DNA of 64,000 nucleotides from Acinetobacter sp. Ver3. Lineage in GTDB: Bacteria; Pseudomonadota; Gammaproteobacteria; Pseudomonadales; Moraxellaceae. Both the position numbers and the translations under genes were made by a program. The stretch lies in the NCBI RefSeq assembly GCF_000632455.1, contig NZ_JFYL01000005.1:1-64000 (forward strand), given 5' to 3'. Below, one piece after another: positions 42,936-52,825 of this stretch (position 1 is its first letter; the number at the start of each line of letters is the position of its first letter). The notes beneath the pieces were generated by a model. It did not search any database. It saw only the letters and a program-made list of their open reading frames with translations, and was not told the DNA's origin.

Positions 42936-44090
42936 ATGATTAAAATTGAATCTAAATTACCAGACTTAGGTGTCACTATTTTTAGCGTGATGTCAGCACT
43001 CGCCCAAAAGTTGAACGCATTAAATCTTTCTCAAGGTTTTCCTGATTTTCCACCTCCTCCTGAATTAATTGCAGCTTTAGCTCAAGCCACACAACAAGGC
43101 TATAACCAATATCCACCTGGTGACGGTCTGCTGAGTTTAAGACAAAAAATTGCAGCCCAATTCTGCCAACGAGACCAAGTCGATTTAGACCCGATCAGCG
43201 AAATCACCATTACACCTGGTGCAACGACTGCAATTTTGTGTGCGATTCAAGCTGTTGTAAATGCTGGAGATGAAGTAATTATTTTCGATCCTGCTTATGA
43301 TAGTTATGCACCTGCAGTGAAACTCGCTGGGGCGCAAGCGATCCATATCAACTTGATACATCAAGACTTCCATGTTGACTGGAATGTGGTGAAAGATCGA
43401 ATAAATGAACGAACGCGATTAATCATTGTAAATACACCACATAATCCCTCAGGTGCAATTTGGTCCAAGCAAGATTGGCAACAACTGATCGAGTTGATTC
43501 AGGATAAAAACATTTGTGTACTTTCTGACGAGGTCTATGAACATTTAGTGTTTGATGGTCAACAACATTATTCTGCGCTTAGTTTTCCTGAACTTCGAGA
43601 TCGTAGTTTTGTGATTGGTTCATTCGGAAAAACGTTTCATGTTACTGGTTGGAAAACTGGATATTGCGTTGCACCTCAGGCACTGATGAAAGTATTTCGT
43701 CAAATTTATCAATTTGCCAATTTCTGTGGTGTCCATCCGATTCAAGTCGCGCTTAATCAATTCATCGAACAACATCCTGAACATATTTTAGATCTCCCCA
43801 ATTTTTATCAAGCTAAACGTGACTTATTCATCCATGGAATTCAACATTCAAAATTTCAATATCTGCCGTCACCAGGAACTTATTTTCAAAACTTAGATTT
43901 CAGTACACTAAGACCTGAGCTCACAGATATAGAAATGTGCCAATATCTTGCAGAACAACACAAACTGGTAGCGATTCCTATATCAGTGTTTTATCAACAG
44001 CCACCTCAAGATCTGAAGCTCATTCGAGTCTGTTTTGCAAAACAAGAAGAAACCTTGCATCTTGCAGGAGAAATTTTAACGAAGGTTTAA
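42936..44090 (+). CDS. PLP-dependent aminotransferase (methionine aminotransferase, YbdL-like)
   Basis: A 384-aa class I aminotransferase. NLSQGFPDFPPPPELIAAL, GYNQYPPGDGLLSLRQKIA, VNTPHNPSGA, LSDEVYEHLVFDG and SFGKTFHVTGWKTGYCVAP (PLP Lys in SFGKT) are the markers of the YbdL/MtnE/kynurenine-type subgroup. It most likely makes methionine from 4-methylthio-2-oxobutanoate or acts on aromatic acids. It lies after the LysR gene on the same strand but 155 bp away, so any tie to the dioxygenase cluster is open. Confidence 0.88.
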   Translation: MIKIESKLPDLGVTIFSVMSALAQKLNALNLSQGFPDFPPPPELIAALAQATQQGYNQYPPGDGLLSLRQKIAAQFCQRDQVDLDPISEITITPGATTAILCAIQAVVNAGDEVIIFDPAYDSYAPAVKLAGAQAIHINLIHQDFHVDWNVVKDRINERTRLIIVNTPHNPSGAIWSKQDWQQLIELIQDKNICVLSDEVYEHLVFDGQQHYSALSFPELRDRSFVIGSFGKTFHVTGWKTGYCVAPQALMKVFRQIYQFANFCGVHPIQVALNQFIEQHPEHILDLPNFYQAKRDLFIHGIQHSKFQYLPSPGTYFQNLDFSTLRPELTDIEMCQYLAEQHKLVAIPISVFYQQPPQDLKLIRVCFAKQEETLHLAGEILTKV

Positions 44091-44111
44091 TCACAATAAC
44101 GAAAAGAGATG

Positions 44112-44171
44112 CAACGGATTACTTTATTACTAAAGCAATTTGAATGATAAGGTGCTAAGGTCAATCCGTTG
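44112..44171. repeat. Long-armed inverted repeat upstream of the MATE gene
   Basis: CAACGGATT (44112-44120) and AATCCGTTG (44163-44171) form a perfect 9-bp inverted repeat 42 nt apart, in the 113-bp gap before the MATE gene. Its right arm ends 32 nt before the start codon, so it may lie in the leader RNA. Confidence 0.5.
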
Positions 44172-44203
44172 ATATAGAAAACAATAATGGATAAGACTTA
44201 TAT

Positions 44204-45571
44204 ATGGCGAGAACCTTACGGCCGATTGATGAACCTGGTTTCTGGAAAGTTTTTTTAGTTTTTTTAGTTCCGCTGATTGCAACCAATATCCTGCAAAATT
44301 TATCAGGCACAATTAATACGATCTTCGTCGGGCAAATGATGGGCGTCCAAGCAATTGCTGCTGTTTCAGTCTTCTTCCCTATTTTGTTCTGTCTCTTGGC
44401 TTTTGTAATTGGGCTTTCGGCTGGCTCGACGGTATTGGTTGGTCAAGCGTGGGGAGCACAAAATTTAGAAAAAGTTCGAGCAGTTGTCGGCTCTACTATT
44501 TTTATGACATTGATCGGCGGGACGATTATTGCCATTTTAGGTGTTCTATCTGCACGCCACATTCTTGAGGCCTTGGGCACAGACCCAAGTGTCATGCATT
44601 TATCTTTGCCTTATGTTCAATGGATGTTAGCAGGTAGCCCACTCCTCTTTATCTATATTATTTATACCTCTATCTTACGTGGTGTCGGTGATAGCATTAC
44701 ACCTCTCATCGCTTTGGGAATGACCAGTTTAATTGGGCTCTTTATTACCCCTGTTCTCATCGCTGGATATTTTGGATTTCCTCAATTGGGTATCATTGCA
44801 CCTGCCATCGCCACGATTGTGGGTTATCTGGCCGTGCTTATTTTTCTGTACGTTTATTTAAATAAAAAAAATCATCCATTACGTCCAGATTTAGCAATGT
44901 GTAAACATGTACGCCACAATCCTGAACTAAGCAAAATTATTCTCAGGCTTGGCGTTCCTACTGGCATTCAAATGGTCACGACTTCTGTGGCAGGTTTAGT
45001 CATTGTCGGCTTGGTCAATCGCTATGGTTCAGAAGCAACAGCTGCTTATGGCGCAGTCAATCAGGTTTTGAACTATATCCAATTCCCTGCTCTGTCTATC
45101 GCAATTGCCGCTTCTATTTTTGGGGCTCAAGCGATTGGTGCAGGTAAAGCGGATTCTTTATCACGTGTAACTAAAACAGCACTGGGCATGAATTTTGTCT
45201 TTACAGGCGGGCTCGTAATCTTGGCTTATTTGTTCTCAAAATATCTCATGGCATTATTTATTACAGATGATAAAGTTGTGATACTCGGGCAACAATTATT
45301 GTTTATTGTGCTGTGGTCAATTTTATTTTTTGGCGCGAGTGCTATTTTCGCCTCAATTATGCGTGCAAGTGGCACTGTCACTATGCCAATGATCATCAAT
45401 ATAGTGGCCATACTTTGTATAGAACTCCCAGCAGCTTATCTATTTAGCGCATGGTGGGGGCTGGCGGGAATCTGGTACGCCTATGCTTTGGCTTTCGTTT
45501 GCTTATGTGTGATGCAAGGTTTGTATTATCAATTTGTTTGGAAAAAGAAAACTGTCCAAGTACTGATTTAA
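44204..45571 (+). CDS. MATE-family multidrug efflux protein
   Basis: A 455-aa inner-membrane antiporter with twelve hydrophobic segments in two similar halves. IATNILQNLSGTINTIFVGQMMG begins the first half, GLSAGSTVLVGQAWGAQNLEK is the conserved loop, and LGVPTGIQMVTTSVAGLVIVGLVNRYGSEATAAYGAVNQV begins the second. Members use Na+ or H+ to export cationic drugs and dyes. It is monocistronic, with a strong terminator after it. Confidence 0.92.
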   Translation: MARTLRPIDEPGFWKVFLVFLVPLIATNILQNLSGTINTIFVGQMMGVQAIAAVSVFFPILFCLLAFVIGLSAGSTVLVGQAWGAQNLEKVRAVVGSTIFMTLIGGTIIAILGVLSARHILEALGTDPSVMHLSLPYVQWMLAGSPLLFIYIIYTSILRGVGDSITPLIALGMTSLIGLFITPVLIAGYFGFPQLGIIAPAIATIVGYLAVLIFLYVYLNKKNHPLRPDLAMCKHVRHNPELSKIILRLGVPTGIQMVTTSVAGLVIVGLVNRYGSEATAAYGAVNQVLNYIQFPALSIAIAASIFGAQAIGAGKADSLSRVTKTALGMNFVFTGGLVILAYLFSKYLMALFITDDKVVILGQQLLFIVLWSILFFGASAIFASIMRASGTVTMPMIINIVAILCIELPAAYLFSAWWGLAGIWYAYALAFVCLCVMQGLYYQFVWKKKTVQVLI

Positions 45572-45591
45572 ATTAGAAATCAGGAAAATAA

Positions 45592-45617
45592 AAAACCCGC
45601 ATGACGCGGGTTTTTTT
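45592..45617. terminator. Bidirectional terminator
   Basis: CCCGC (45596-45600), loop ATGAC, GCGGG (45606-45610), with A5 before and T7 after, between the convergent MATE and SDR genes. Confidence 0.92.
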
Positions 45618-45622
45618 AACGA

Positions 45623-46468
45623 TTATTTAGAATCGAAACGTTTACTCATTTTAGTCGCAAATGCAGTCACTTTTTGATAGCCCGTTGGCATCACACGTTG
45701 CATCAAATCAATCACTTTCGCATCGTTGCCAATCAGTAAACGACGGCGATCTTTTTGTACTGCTTCTAGAATTTGACGCGCTGCTTCTTCAGGTGGACAA
45801 CGTAATAACTTATCAAATGTCTGTGCAGATTTCTGTGGATTCATGCCCAAAGATTTTAAACTGTCATTCATTTTTGCAGCTTTCGCAATATTGGTACGAA
45901 TGCCACCTGGATGTACGCACAGCGCGCTCACACCCACATTTTCAATATCTAGCTCTTGACGAAGAGATTCAGTGAAACCACGTACAGCAAATTTAGTTGC
46001 ATTATAAGCAGACTGAGTGGGTTGCGCAGTTAAACCGAATAAACTTGAAATGTTGATAATGTGTCCATCACCTGTTTTTTTAATATACGGTAAAAATTCT
46101 TTAGTGCCGTACACGACACCCCAAAAGTTAATATTAACAATCCATTCCAACTCTTCGTATGTTGCGCCTTCAACGGTCGAACCCAATGCCACCCCAGCAT
46201 TGTTGAAAATCATGTTCACTGAACCATGATTCTGTACAGTTTCAGCCGCCCATGCTTTAACTTCGTCACGATTCGCAACATCTACTTTCTTGGTTGTGAC
46301 TCGTACATTTGCATTCTTCGTCAGTTCAACTGTTTCTGCTAAGCCCTTTTCATTTACGTCACTTAAAGACAAATGACAACCTTGCTTAGCCAGTAACACT
46401 GCAAGTTGTTGACCAATACCAGAACCTGCACCTGTGATTGCAGCCACTTTGTTTTTAAAATTTTTCAT
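45623..46468 (-). CDS. SDR-family oxidoreductase
   Basis: A 281-aa short-chain dehydrogenase. The NAD(P) site is AAITGAGSGIGQQLAVLLAKQG, followed by NMIFNNAGVALG, catalytic Ser in INISSLFGL, and Tyr-x-x-x-Lys in SAYNATKFAVRGF. The substrate is unknown; close Acinetobacter relatives are annotated as acetoin or lipid-related dehydrogenases. It is divergent from a TetR gene, and an operator-like palindrome lies across its -35 box. Confidence 0.9.
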   Translation of the reverse strand: MKNFKNKVAAITGAGSGIGQQLAVLLAKQGCHLSLSDVNEKGLAETVELTKNANVRVTTKKVDVANRDEVKAWAAETVQNHGSVNMIFNNAGVALGSTVEGATYEELEWIVNINFWGVVYGTKEFLPYIKKTGDGHIINISSLFGLTAQPTQSAYNATKFAVRGFTESLRQELDIENVGVSALCVHPGGIRTNIAKAAKMNDSLKSLGMNPQKSAQTFDKLLRCPPEEAARQILEAVQKDRRRLLIGNDAKVIDLMQRVMPTGYQKVTAFATKMSKRFDSK

Positions 46469-46526
46469 TGTGAATCCTTTTTTTGATTTTTATGCACCAC
46501 AGCGTTGATCTGGGTCATTCATGTTC

Positions 46527-46555
46527 ACTATAATTTTGACAATTATTATTGTCAA
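46527..46555 (-). promoter_or_regulatory. SDR promoter overlapped by a TetR-type operator
   Basis: Minus strand: TTGACA (46555-46550), 17 bp, TATAGT (46532-46527), a strong sigma-70 promoter for the SDR gene. The -35 lies in a perfect palindrome, TTGACAAT-TATT-ATTGTCAA (46536-46555), so a bound repressor would block it. Confidence 0.8.
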
Positions 46556-46666
46556 TGTAACTATCGACCATTTTTATTGTTACTATAGGCCAATTTAGTA
46601 TCTTTAGCTGATCAGTACTCTATACTGACCGCAGCATAACACTTTTATAAAAAGACTCGAATTGCT

Positions 46667-47353
46667 ATGAACCCAGAGAACCTCACTCCATCAGAACACG
46701 AGCAAGCGATTGAAAAGCCTCCCGCAAAAGAGCGTCAATTTAAAGGGATGTCCTTAACTGAACGCAAACAAGCACGCCGTGAGAAACTTATTGAAGCGGG
46801 TATTGAAGCATATGGAACTCATGGTTTTTTCTCAGTAACCGTTAAAGATATTTGCACACAAGCGAAATTAACTGAACGTTACTTTTATGAATCTTTTAAG
46901 AAAAGTGAAAACTTATTCCAAACGATCTTTTTAGAACTGATTGAGAAGCTTCAACAAACATTAATGCAAGCTATTATGAAAGCCTCTCCTGAGCCTCTAA
47001 ACATGATTGATGCAGGTCTAAATGCGTTCTTTAGTTTTTTAGAAGATGATCCGCGTACCGCTCGGATTATTTATATTGATGCAATGCTCGTCCAAGAACT
47101 TCATAATCATGCAACCATTCAAGAAACAATGGGCCGTTTCGACCGAATGATTCATGCCTTTGTCACATTAATGATGCCACATACCCATCTCACTGAAAAA
47201 GAGATCTCCTTGATTGCAACTGGTCTAAATGGCTATGTCACTCAAGTTGCTGTTCGCTGGGTAGTAGGTGGTTTTAAACTTCCACGTGCTGAGGTCGTTC
47301 AGGCATGTAAAACCGTTTTTCTCGCCCTATTGAATGATCTAATGAAAAAGTAG
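46667..47353 (+). CDS. TetR-family regulator
   Basis: A 228-aa regulator. A polar N-terminal extension of about 35 residues precedes the helix-turn-helix (REKLIEAGIEAYGTHGFFSVTVKDICTQAKLTERYFYESFKKSENLF). The ligand domain includes IYIDAMLVQELHNHATIQETMGRFDRM. It probably represses the divergent SDR gene through the palindrome at 46536-46555 and perhaps itself. The ligand may be a lipid or hydrophobic compound, as for similar TetR/SDR pairs; this is a guess. Confidence 0.9.
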   Translation: MNPENLTPSEHEQAIEKPPAKERQFKGMSLTERKQARREKLIEAGIEAYGTHGFFSVTVKDICTQAKLTERYFYESFKKSENLFQTIFLELIEKLQQTLMQAIMKASPEPLNMIDAGLNAFFSFLEDDPRTARIIYIDAMLVQELHNHATIQETMGRFDRMIHAFVTLMMPHTHLTEKEISLIATGLNGYVTQVAVRWVVGGFKLPRAEVVQACKTVFLALLNDLMKK

Positions 47354-47522
47354 CATCAAATTAAGATGAAGAAATTGTGACAAATCGTAAGTAAATTTAA
47401 GATATTGATTTAATTTCAGATTAATAAATATCAATGAGACAAAATATCAGCCTAATTGTCACAAAACATTGCTATATTTAACTTCGATTTCCATCTTGCA
47501 ATGATACTGTCATAATTAATCT

Positions 47523-47540
47523 TTGTAATAAGCCTGTCAT
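47523..47540 (+). promoter_or_regulatory. PHO box upstream of phoB
   Basis: TTGTAAT-AAGC-CTGTCAT: two 7-bp direct repeats 11 bp apart, the second a perfect CTGTCAT. Another CTGTCAT is at 47507-47513, not in register. This predicts PhoB autoregulation. Confidence 0.68.
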
Positions 47541-47581
47541 AAATATAAAACGGTTCACCGTTCATCATAGGATATTGCGTT

Positions 47582-48292
47582 GTGAAAGATGACTACATTT
47601 TAATTGTCGACGACGAGCTCCCAATTCGGGAAATGATCCATACTTCTTTAGATATGGCAGGCTTTCAATGCTTGGAAGCAGAAGATGCGAAACAAGCACA
47701 TCAAATGATTGTTGATCAACGTCCAGCGCTTATCCTACTCGACTGGATGTTACCGGGTGGCGTGAGTGGCGTAGATTTGTGTCGTCGCCTTAAGCGTGAT
47801 GAAACACTTTCAGAAATTCCAGTCATTATGTTGACTGCGCGTGGCGAAGAAGACCATAAAGTTCAAGGTCTTGATGCTGGTGCAGATGACTATATGACGA
47901 AACCATTTTCAACACGTGAGTTGGTATCCCGTATTAAAGCAGTGTTAAGACGTGCAAATGCGTTAAATGGCGAAAAAACCATTGATGCAAATGGCTTAAT
48001 TCTTGACCCAGTAAGCCAACGTGTCAGCTATAATCAAAATATTCTTGATATGGGGCCAACAGAATATCGTCTATTGGCATTCTTTATGACTCATCCAGAA
48101 CGTGCCTATACCCGTGCTCAATTACTTGATCAGGTATGGGGTGGAAATGTGTATATTGAAGACAGAACCATCGACGTCCATATCCGTCGCTTACGTAAGG
48201 TGCTCGAACCTTATGGTGCAGACCGTTATGTTCAAACTGTGCGTGGTACTGGCTATCGTTTTTCAACACGAGCTGATGTTGCTTTAGGTTAA
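47582..48292 (+). CDS. phoB: Phosphate-regulon response regulator PhoB
   Basis: A 236-aa OmpR-type regulator. The receiver starts [15 protein letters not shown], with the phospho-acceptor Asp in [15 protein letters not shown] and the switch Lys in [17 protein letters not shown]. The winged helix includes [51 protein letters not shown]. The start codon is GTG (47582). A PHO box upstream predicts autoregulation. phoR follows after 10 bp. Confidence 0.95.
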   Translation: MKDDYILIVDDELPIREMIHTSLDMAGFQCLEAEDAKQAHQMIVDQRPALILLDWMLPGGVSGVDLCRRLKRDETLSEIPVIMLTARGEEDHKVQGLDAGADDYMTKPFSTRELVSRIKAVLRRANALNGEKTIDANGLILDPVSQRVSYNQNILDMGPTEYRLLAFFMTHPERAYTRAQLLDQVWGGNVYIEDRTIDVHIRRLRKVLEPYGADRYVQTVRGTGYRFSTRADVALG

Positions 48293-48302
48293 TTTAGATT
48301 TT

Positions 48303-49664
48303 ATGTACGAACCCTACCCCGTCCCAGAATTGGCACGTGAACATCAAAAGTTTCTATATAGCAGTTTATGGACTTTTGCCAAGCAAGACTTACGTTTACT
48401 GGTATTTCTACTGATTATTGCGGGCTGTATCGGGTTAGGGATTGGCTATCTTTGGATATGCTTAGGCATTGCCTGTCTCATATTTTTTGGTATCCAATTA
48501 CGCTCATTATATTTAGTCAATGATTGGATTTCGAATCGTCCTTACGATGTACCACCAAATTTAAATGGAATCTGGGGGGCATTACTGTTCAATGTATATC
48601 GGGCTCAACGCCAAGAACGTATTGTTCAGTCTGAAATGGTTGGACTGATCGATCGAACTCAATCTTCTCTCGTGGCTTTATCAGAAGCGATTATTCTTAC
48701 GGATGATTCCCATCAAATCGAATGGTGGAATCCTGCTGCGGAAAAGTTATTTGGCATTCAAGCTGTTGATCGTGGCCGCAACCTGCTCACGATTATTCGC
48801 CAGCCAGATTTTATTGAATATTTTCATAATACCCATCAAGCACCAGATGGTGTAAAAATTAAATTGGTGAACCATGATAATAAGTACGCGCAAATCAAAC
48901 TGACTCGCTTTGGCAATGAAAGTCGCCTCTTAGTTGCTCACGACATTACGCGTATGAAAAATCTCGAGCAAATGCGTTCAGATTTTGTTGACAATATTTC
49001 ACATGAATTAAGAACACCACTCACAGTGTTAAGTGGGTATATCGAAACATTCACAGATCAAGAAGATATCAATCCGCGTTGGAAACGTGCCTTTGAACAA
49101 ATGCAATCGCAAACTAAACGCATGAATGCATTGGTCAATGATCTTTTGCTTTTGTCTCGTTTAGAAAATGAAAAACAAATTGCGAAAAATCAAATTATCG
49201 AAATGCCAAGTTTAATGAACCATCTGTTTGATGATGCGCAAGCTTACAATATTGATTATGGTCATACACTTAACCTTGATATAGACAGCCACTGTGACTT
49301 AATTGGTTCAGATATGGAATTGGCGAGTGCATTTAGCAACTTAATTACCAATGCCATAAAGTACACCCCGAAAGGTGGCACCATCACCATCGGCTGGCAT
49401 GATGATGGAGAACGTGGCTATTTTTCTGTTCAGGATACTGGTATTGGAATTGATCCAAAACACTTACCGCGTTTAACTGAGCGTTTTTATCGTGTGGATA
49501 GTGCACGCAGTCGTCAAACAGGTGGTACTGGTTTAGGCCTTGCCATCGTTAAGCACGTACTTATGCAACATGGCGCACATATTGAAATCGAGTCGAAAGA
49601 AAACGAAGGCTCTACATTTATTGCCGTGTTTCCCAAAGAACGCTTGTATAAAATGCACGAATAA
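48303..49664 (+). CDS. phoR: Phosphate-regulon sensor kinase PhoR
   Basis: A 453-aa membrane kinase. It has an N-terminal hydrophobic pair (about 28-66), then a PAS domain (LVALSEAIILTDDSHQIEWWNPAAEKLFG). HisKA is DFVDNISHELRTPLTVLSGYIETF with the phospho-His. The ATPase domain has NLITNAIKYTPKGG, VQDTGIGIDPKHLPRLTERFYRVD and GGTGLGLAIVKHV. It lacks a large periplasmic sensor, as usual for PhoR, which senses phosphate through the Pst/PhoU complex. It is the second gene of the phoBR operon. Confidence 0.95.
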   Translation: MYEPYPVPELAREHQKFLYSSLWTFAKQDLRLLVFLLIIAGCIGLGIGYLWICLGIACLIFFGIQLRSLYLVNDWISNRPYDVPPNLNGIWGALLFNVYRAQRQERIVQSEMVGLIDRTQSSLVALSEAIILTDDSHQIEWWNPAAEKLFGIQAVDRGRNLLTIIRQPDFIEYFHNTHQAPDGVKIKLVNHDNKYAQIKLTRFGNESRLLVAHDITRMKNLEQMRSDFVDNISHELRTPLTVLSGYIETFTDQEDINPRWKRAFEQMQSQTKRMNALVNDLLLLSRLENEKQIAKNQIIEMPSLMNHLFDDAQAYNIDYGHTLNLDIDSHCDLIGSDMELASAFSNLITNAIKYTPKGGTITIGWHDDGERGYFSVQDTGIGIDPKHLPRLTERFYRVDSARSRQTGGTGLGLAIVKHVLMQHGAHIEIESKENEGSTFIAVFPKERLYKMHE

Positions 49665-49665
49665 A

Positions 49666-49686
49666 AAAAGCGCCTTAGGCGCTTTT
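49666..49686. terminator. Bidirectional terminator
   Basis: AAAAGCGCC (49666-49674), loop TTA, GGCGCTTTT (49678-49686), between convergent phoR and psd. Confidence 0.92.
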
Positions 49687-49704
49687 CTTATTCAAAAGAT
49701 ATAC

Positions 49705-50553
49705 TCAAATAAGATGACCCAACGCTTCACCCATTACTACAGTTGAGTTCGCCTTAAATGCTTGGTCCCATTGCATTTTATCTTTCTCAAACAAAACTAC
49801 AGCCGTTGAACCCAAATAAAAACGTCCGAGCTCATCACCTTTTTCAAGTTTCATCGCATGATGGTTCAGCTCTAAGCGACCTGTTGGTTTTACTTTACCT
49901 GTCGCAACAGTTTCAATTCCAGCAACAATCATTGCGCCAACTAAAACAACAGCCATACGACCAATATCAGTATCGAATAAACATACCATTCGTTCATTAC
50001 GTGCAAACAAACCCGGAATATTTTCAGCTGTAGTTTGGTTGACTGAAAATAATTCACCTGGAATATATAAAGTTTCAGTCAATGTACCAGAATAAGGCAT
50101 ATGCACACGATGATAATCACGCGGTGATAAGTACACTGTTGCAAATTCACCATTTTTGAATGGTGCTGCCAATTGAGGATCACCAATTAACTTTTCAACT
50201 GAAAAGCTTTGACCTTTTGCCTGAAAAATATCGCCCTCATTGATTTTACCCAATTGTGAAATTGCACCGTCTGCAGGTGACACGACACTTTTAGGATTAG
50301 GATCAATTGAACGAACGCCTGTTTTCAAAGAGCGAGTGAAAAACTCATTAAAGGATTTAAATTTCAAGGCATTTTGTTGCTCAGCAATTGACATATCAAT
50401 GCCATATTTTGCTTTAAATGCTTGAATGACAACATTCTTTAATACTGGGTTTTCACTAGCTGCGACTTTACCCACCAAACGGCTGAGTTTTTGTTGCGGG
50501 ACGATTTGCTGCGCTTGAATAAATAGTTTCTTTTTTAAATTTGTCAGACTCAC
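49705..50553 (-). CDS. psd: Phosphatidylserine decarboxylase proenzyme
   Basis: A 282-aa membrane-associated enzyme that makes phosphatidylethanolamine. The self-cleavage motif LGST is in [13 protein letters not shown], where Ser becomes the pyruvoyl group. [31 protein letters not shown] and [26 protein letters not shown] are family signatures, with the Asp-His-Ser autoprotease triad. It overlaps the end of the rhodanese gene by 4 nt, so translation is coupled. Confidence 0.96.
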   Translation of the reverse strand: MSLTNLKKKLFIQAQQIVPQQKLSRLVGKVAASENPVLKNVVIQAFKAKYGIDMSIAEQQNALKFKSFNEFFTRSLKTGVRSIDPNPKSVVSPADGAISQLGKINEGDIFQAKGQSFSVEKLIGDPQLAAPFKNGEFATVYLSPRDYHRVHMPYSGTLTETLYIPGELFSVNQTTAENIPGLFARNERMVCLFDTDIGRMAVVLVGAMIVAGIETVATGKVKPTGRLELNHHAMKLEKGDELGRFYLGSTAVVLFEKDKMQWDQAFKANSTVVMGEALGHLI

Positions 50554-51398
50554 TCAGGTGACTCTCCAGTAATGATTGGACTGTCGAGGCGGTTGCCCCA
50601 CTCGCTCCACGCACCATCATAAGCTTGGATATCCCAACCCAGTAATCGACCAATAATGTAAGCTAAACCTGAACGGTGATGAGACTGACAATATACGACG
50701 ACTGGCTGATCAAATTGAAACCCCAATTGTTCTAAACGTTGTTGCGTGCGTTCTAAGGGGTGCAATTTTAAATGATTTTGACGATTAAGTGCAGTACTCC
50801 ACTCAAAATGTCTAGCCGTTGGAATATGTCCACCACGACGTGCTGCGAGACGTTGCCCGGTATACTCTTCAGCCGTCCGGCAGTCCCATACTTGGCAAGT
50901 TTTATTTTCAATTTTTTTTATTAAATTTGAATAATCAATACGGTGTTGATCAACATTGGATGTCTCCACTTCAAAAAGACATGTGATTGGCTGAACCTCT
51001 TCAACTTCTGAAGACGTAGGATAGTTGGCGCCTAACCATGCATGAATACCACCATTTAATAAACTGGTGTTATAAAAACCCATACAGTGTAGATTCCAGA
51101 TCAGTCGACCAGCCCATGCCCCACCTTCATCATCATAGACCACGACATGATGCTCAGGTGATATGTTTAATATCTGGACTAGCTGCTGAAGCCCTTCATC
51201 ATCAGGCAATAAACCCGTAGCTTGTTCCTCTTGGCGCACTAAAAATTTTGGCTTCAGATGTATAGCATGCGGAATATGTAATTGCTCATAGACCGAACTT
51301 CGGGTCAAATCAACAATACGTAACTTTTCACTTCCTAAATGAGGAACAAGTTGTTCTGCTTCAATGAGCAGACCGAAATCAAAAGCGTTAGTGGTCAT
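50550..51398 (-). CDS. rhdA: Thiosulfate sulfurtransferase (RhdA-like rhodanese)
   Basis: A 282-aa protein with two rhodanese domains. The first is inactive; the second carries the active-site loop [14 protein letters not shown], close to the CQTHHRS loop of Azotobacter and Pseudomonas RhdA and unlike the CG(S/T)GV loop of mercaptopyruvate enzymes. [19 protein letters not shown] and [14 protein letters not shown] mark the domain starts. It is upstream of psd, the same pairing as in Pseudomonas. Confidence 0.92.
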   Translation of the reverse strand: MTTNAFDFGLLIEAEQLVPHLGSEKLRIVDLTRSSVYEQLHIPHAIHLKPKFLVRQEEQATGLLPDDEGLQQLVQILNISPEHHVVVYDDEGGAWAGRLIWNLHCMGFYNTSLLNGGIHAWLGANYPTSSEVEEVQPITCLFEVETSNVDQHRIDYSNLIKKIENKTCQVWDCRTAEEYTGQRLAARRGGHIPTARHFEWSTALNRQNHLKLHPLERTQQRLEQLGFQFDQPVVVYCQSHHRSGLAYIIGRLLGWDIQAYDGAWSEWGNRLDSPIITGESPE

Positions 51399-51509
51399 AT
51401 TTATTGAATAGTTCTATTGGCCTTGTTCAAATCTTAGCACAAGACTTTTTCAAAATTATTCTGATTTTTTGCATGGTATTAGCAAAAAATCAGAAAAGGG
51501 AAATTATGA

Positions 51510-52712
51510 TTAAGGAGACTCAACATCAAATACCTGACGCAAATATGCGAGGAAGGTATCATTATCAGTCATCGTTTTTCCTGGACTATCAGAGAGTTTA
51601 GCTACCGATTGACCATTGCATTCGACTAACTTTAAAACAATATTCAAAGCAGTTTGTCCCATATCATTGGTGAGGTTAGTACCAATCCCGAAACTGACTT
51701 GGAAACGATCTTTAAAATATTGATGCAAATCCCATGCCTTCTCTAAGTTTAGACCATCACTGAAAGTGAGCATTTTAGTTTTGCTGTCAATTTTTAATTT
51801 TTTATAATGTGCGTAGGCTTTATCGCCCCACTCATATGGATCACCACTGTCATGTCGTAGACCATCAAACAATTTGGCAAAATACAAATCAAAGTCTCTT
51901 AGGAATGCATCCATACCAACAACATCTGTCAGTGCAATGCCTAAATCTCCGCGATATTCCTGCACCCAAGTTTCAAGTGCAGCTTTTTGGAAATCACGTA
52001 AGCGAACATCAAGTGCTTGGAAAGCTTGTAAAAATTCATGCGCCATCGTACCAATGGGTGTAATACCCAACTGCTTTGCCAATAAAACATTACTTGTGCC
52101 ACGAAAAATATGTGGTGCAGCCTTATTAAACTCTTCCACCACATGTTTCTGCCAGTCAAAACTATAGCGACGGCGTGTTCCAAAATCGGAAACAAGAAAT
52201 GGTGGATCATTCGGTTGTTGACTACTTTCATAGTGTTTCAACAATTCAATTTTAGCTTTAAGACGGCGCTCTCCTTCTGCCAATACCTGCTCATCGCGAA
52301 TACGACGAAAATAGAGCTCATTGACGATTGCAAGCACGAAAATTTCAAACATCATTGCTTGAACCATAGGTCCTTCGATACGAATATCTAAACGACCTTG
52401 ATCATCGATACTGGCTTTAATAAAGCGGCGCTTAAGTTGGAATAATTCTAAATAGTCTACAAAATCACTTTTAATAAAGCGCAAACTTCTTAAATATTGT
52501 AATTCGTCTTCTTTAAATTTGAGCTGACACAGTAAATCTAACTGTTCGTTCAGTTCCTCTAATATATCCACGAGTGGATAGGCTGTATCTTCAAGGTTAC
52601 GACAACGAAATTGATAGACACTATCCGTTTGAGGAAATTGATGTAATACCACTTGTAACATCGTGAATTTATACAAGTCAGTATCAAGTAAGGATTGAAT
52701 AATGGCAGACAT
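51510..52712 (-). CDS. pncB: Nicotinate phosphoribosyltransferase
   Basis: A 400-aa enzyme converting nicotinate and PRPP to nicotinate mononucleotide for NAD salvage. [20 protein letters not shown] is the family start. [36 protein letters not shown] (phospho-His region), [15 protein letters not shown] and [20 protein letters not shown] are further signatures. It is a single gene with no partner on its strand. Confidence 0.95.
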   Translation of the reverse strand: MSAIIQSLLDTDLYKFTMLQVVLHQFPQTDSVYQFRCRNLEDTAYPLVDILEELNEQLDLLCQLKFKEDELQYLRSLRFIKSDFVDYLELFQLKRRFIKASIDDQGRLDIRIEGPMVQAMMFEIFVLAIVNELYFRRIRDEQVLAEGERRLKAKIELLKHYESSQQPNDPPFLVSDFGTRRRYSFDWQKHVVEEFNKAAPHIFRGTSNVLLAKQLGITPIGTMAHEFLQAFQALDVRLRDFQKAALETWVQEYRGDLGIALTDVVGMDAFLRDFDLYFAKLFDGLRHDSGDPYEWGDKAYAHYKKLKIDSKTKMLTFSDGLNLEKAWDLHQYFKDRFQVSFGIGTNLTNDMGQTALNIVLKLVECNGQSVAKLSDSPGKTMTDNDTFLAYLRQVFDVESP

Positions 52713-52775
52713 ATTATTTTTCAGTTTTTAGCAACTTATTGCATTAAAGCACATTTTGTTGCGATTCATAGCTCG

Positions 52776-52815
52776 TTTTAGTAATTGTCGAAGATTATTC
52801 GACTAATTACTAAAA
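52776..52815. repeat. Long imperfect inverted repeat between pncB and ankB
   Basis: The left arm (52776-52792) and right arm (52798-52815) pair over 17 bp with one bulged base and a 5-nt loop (GATTA). Outer ends are TTTT and AAAA. It lies downstream of the katB-ankB unit and may end that transcript, although no separate U-run follows. Confidence 0.6.
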
Positions 52816-52825
52816 CTTAAACTGA

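Noticed and set aside
51404-51601. 65-codon plus-strand frame between rhdA and pncB
   Set aside because: It overlaps the pncB 3' end in antisense and has no homology-like features.
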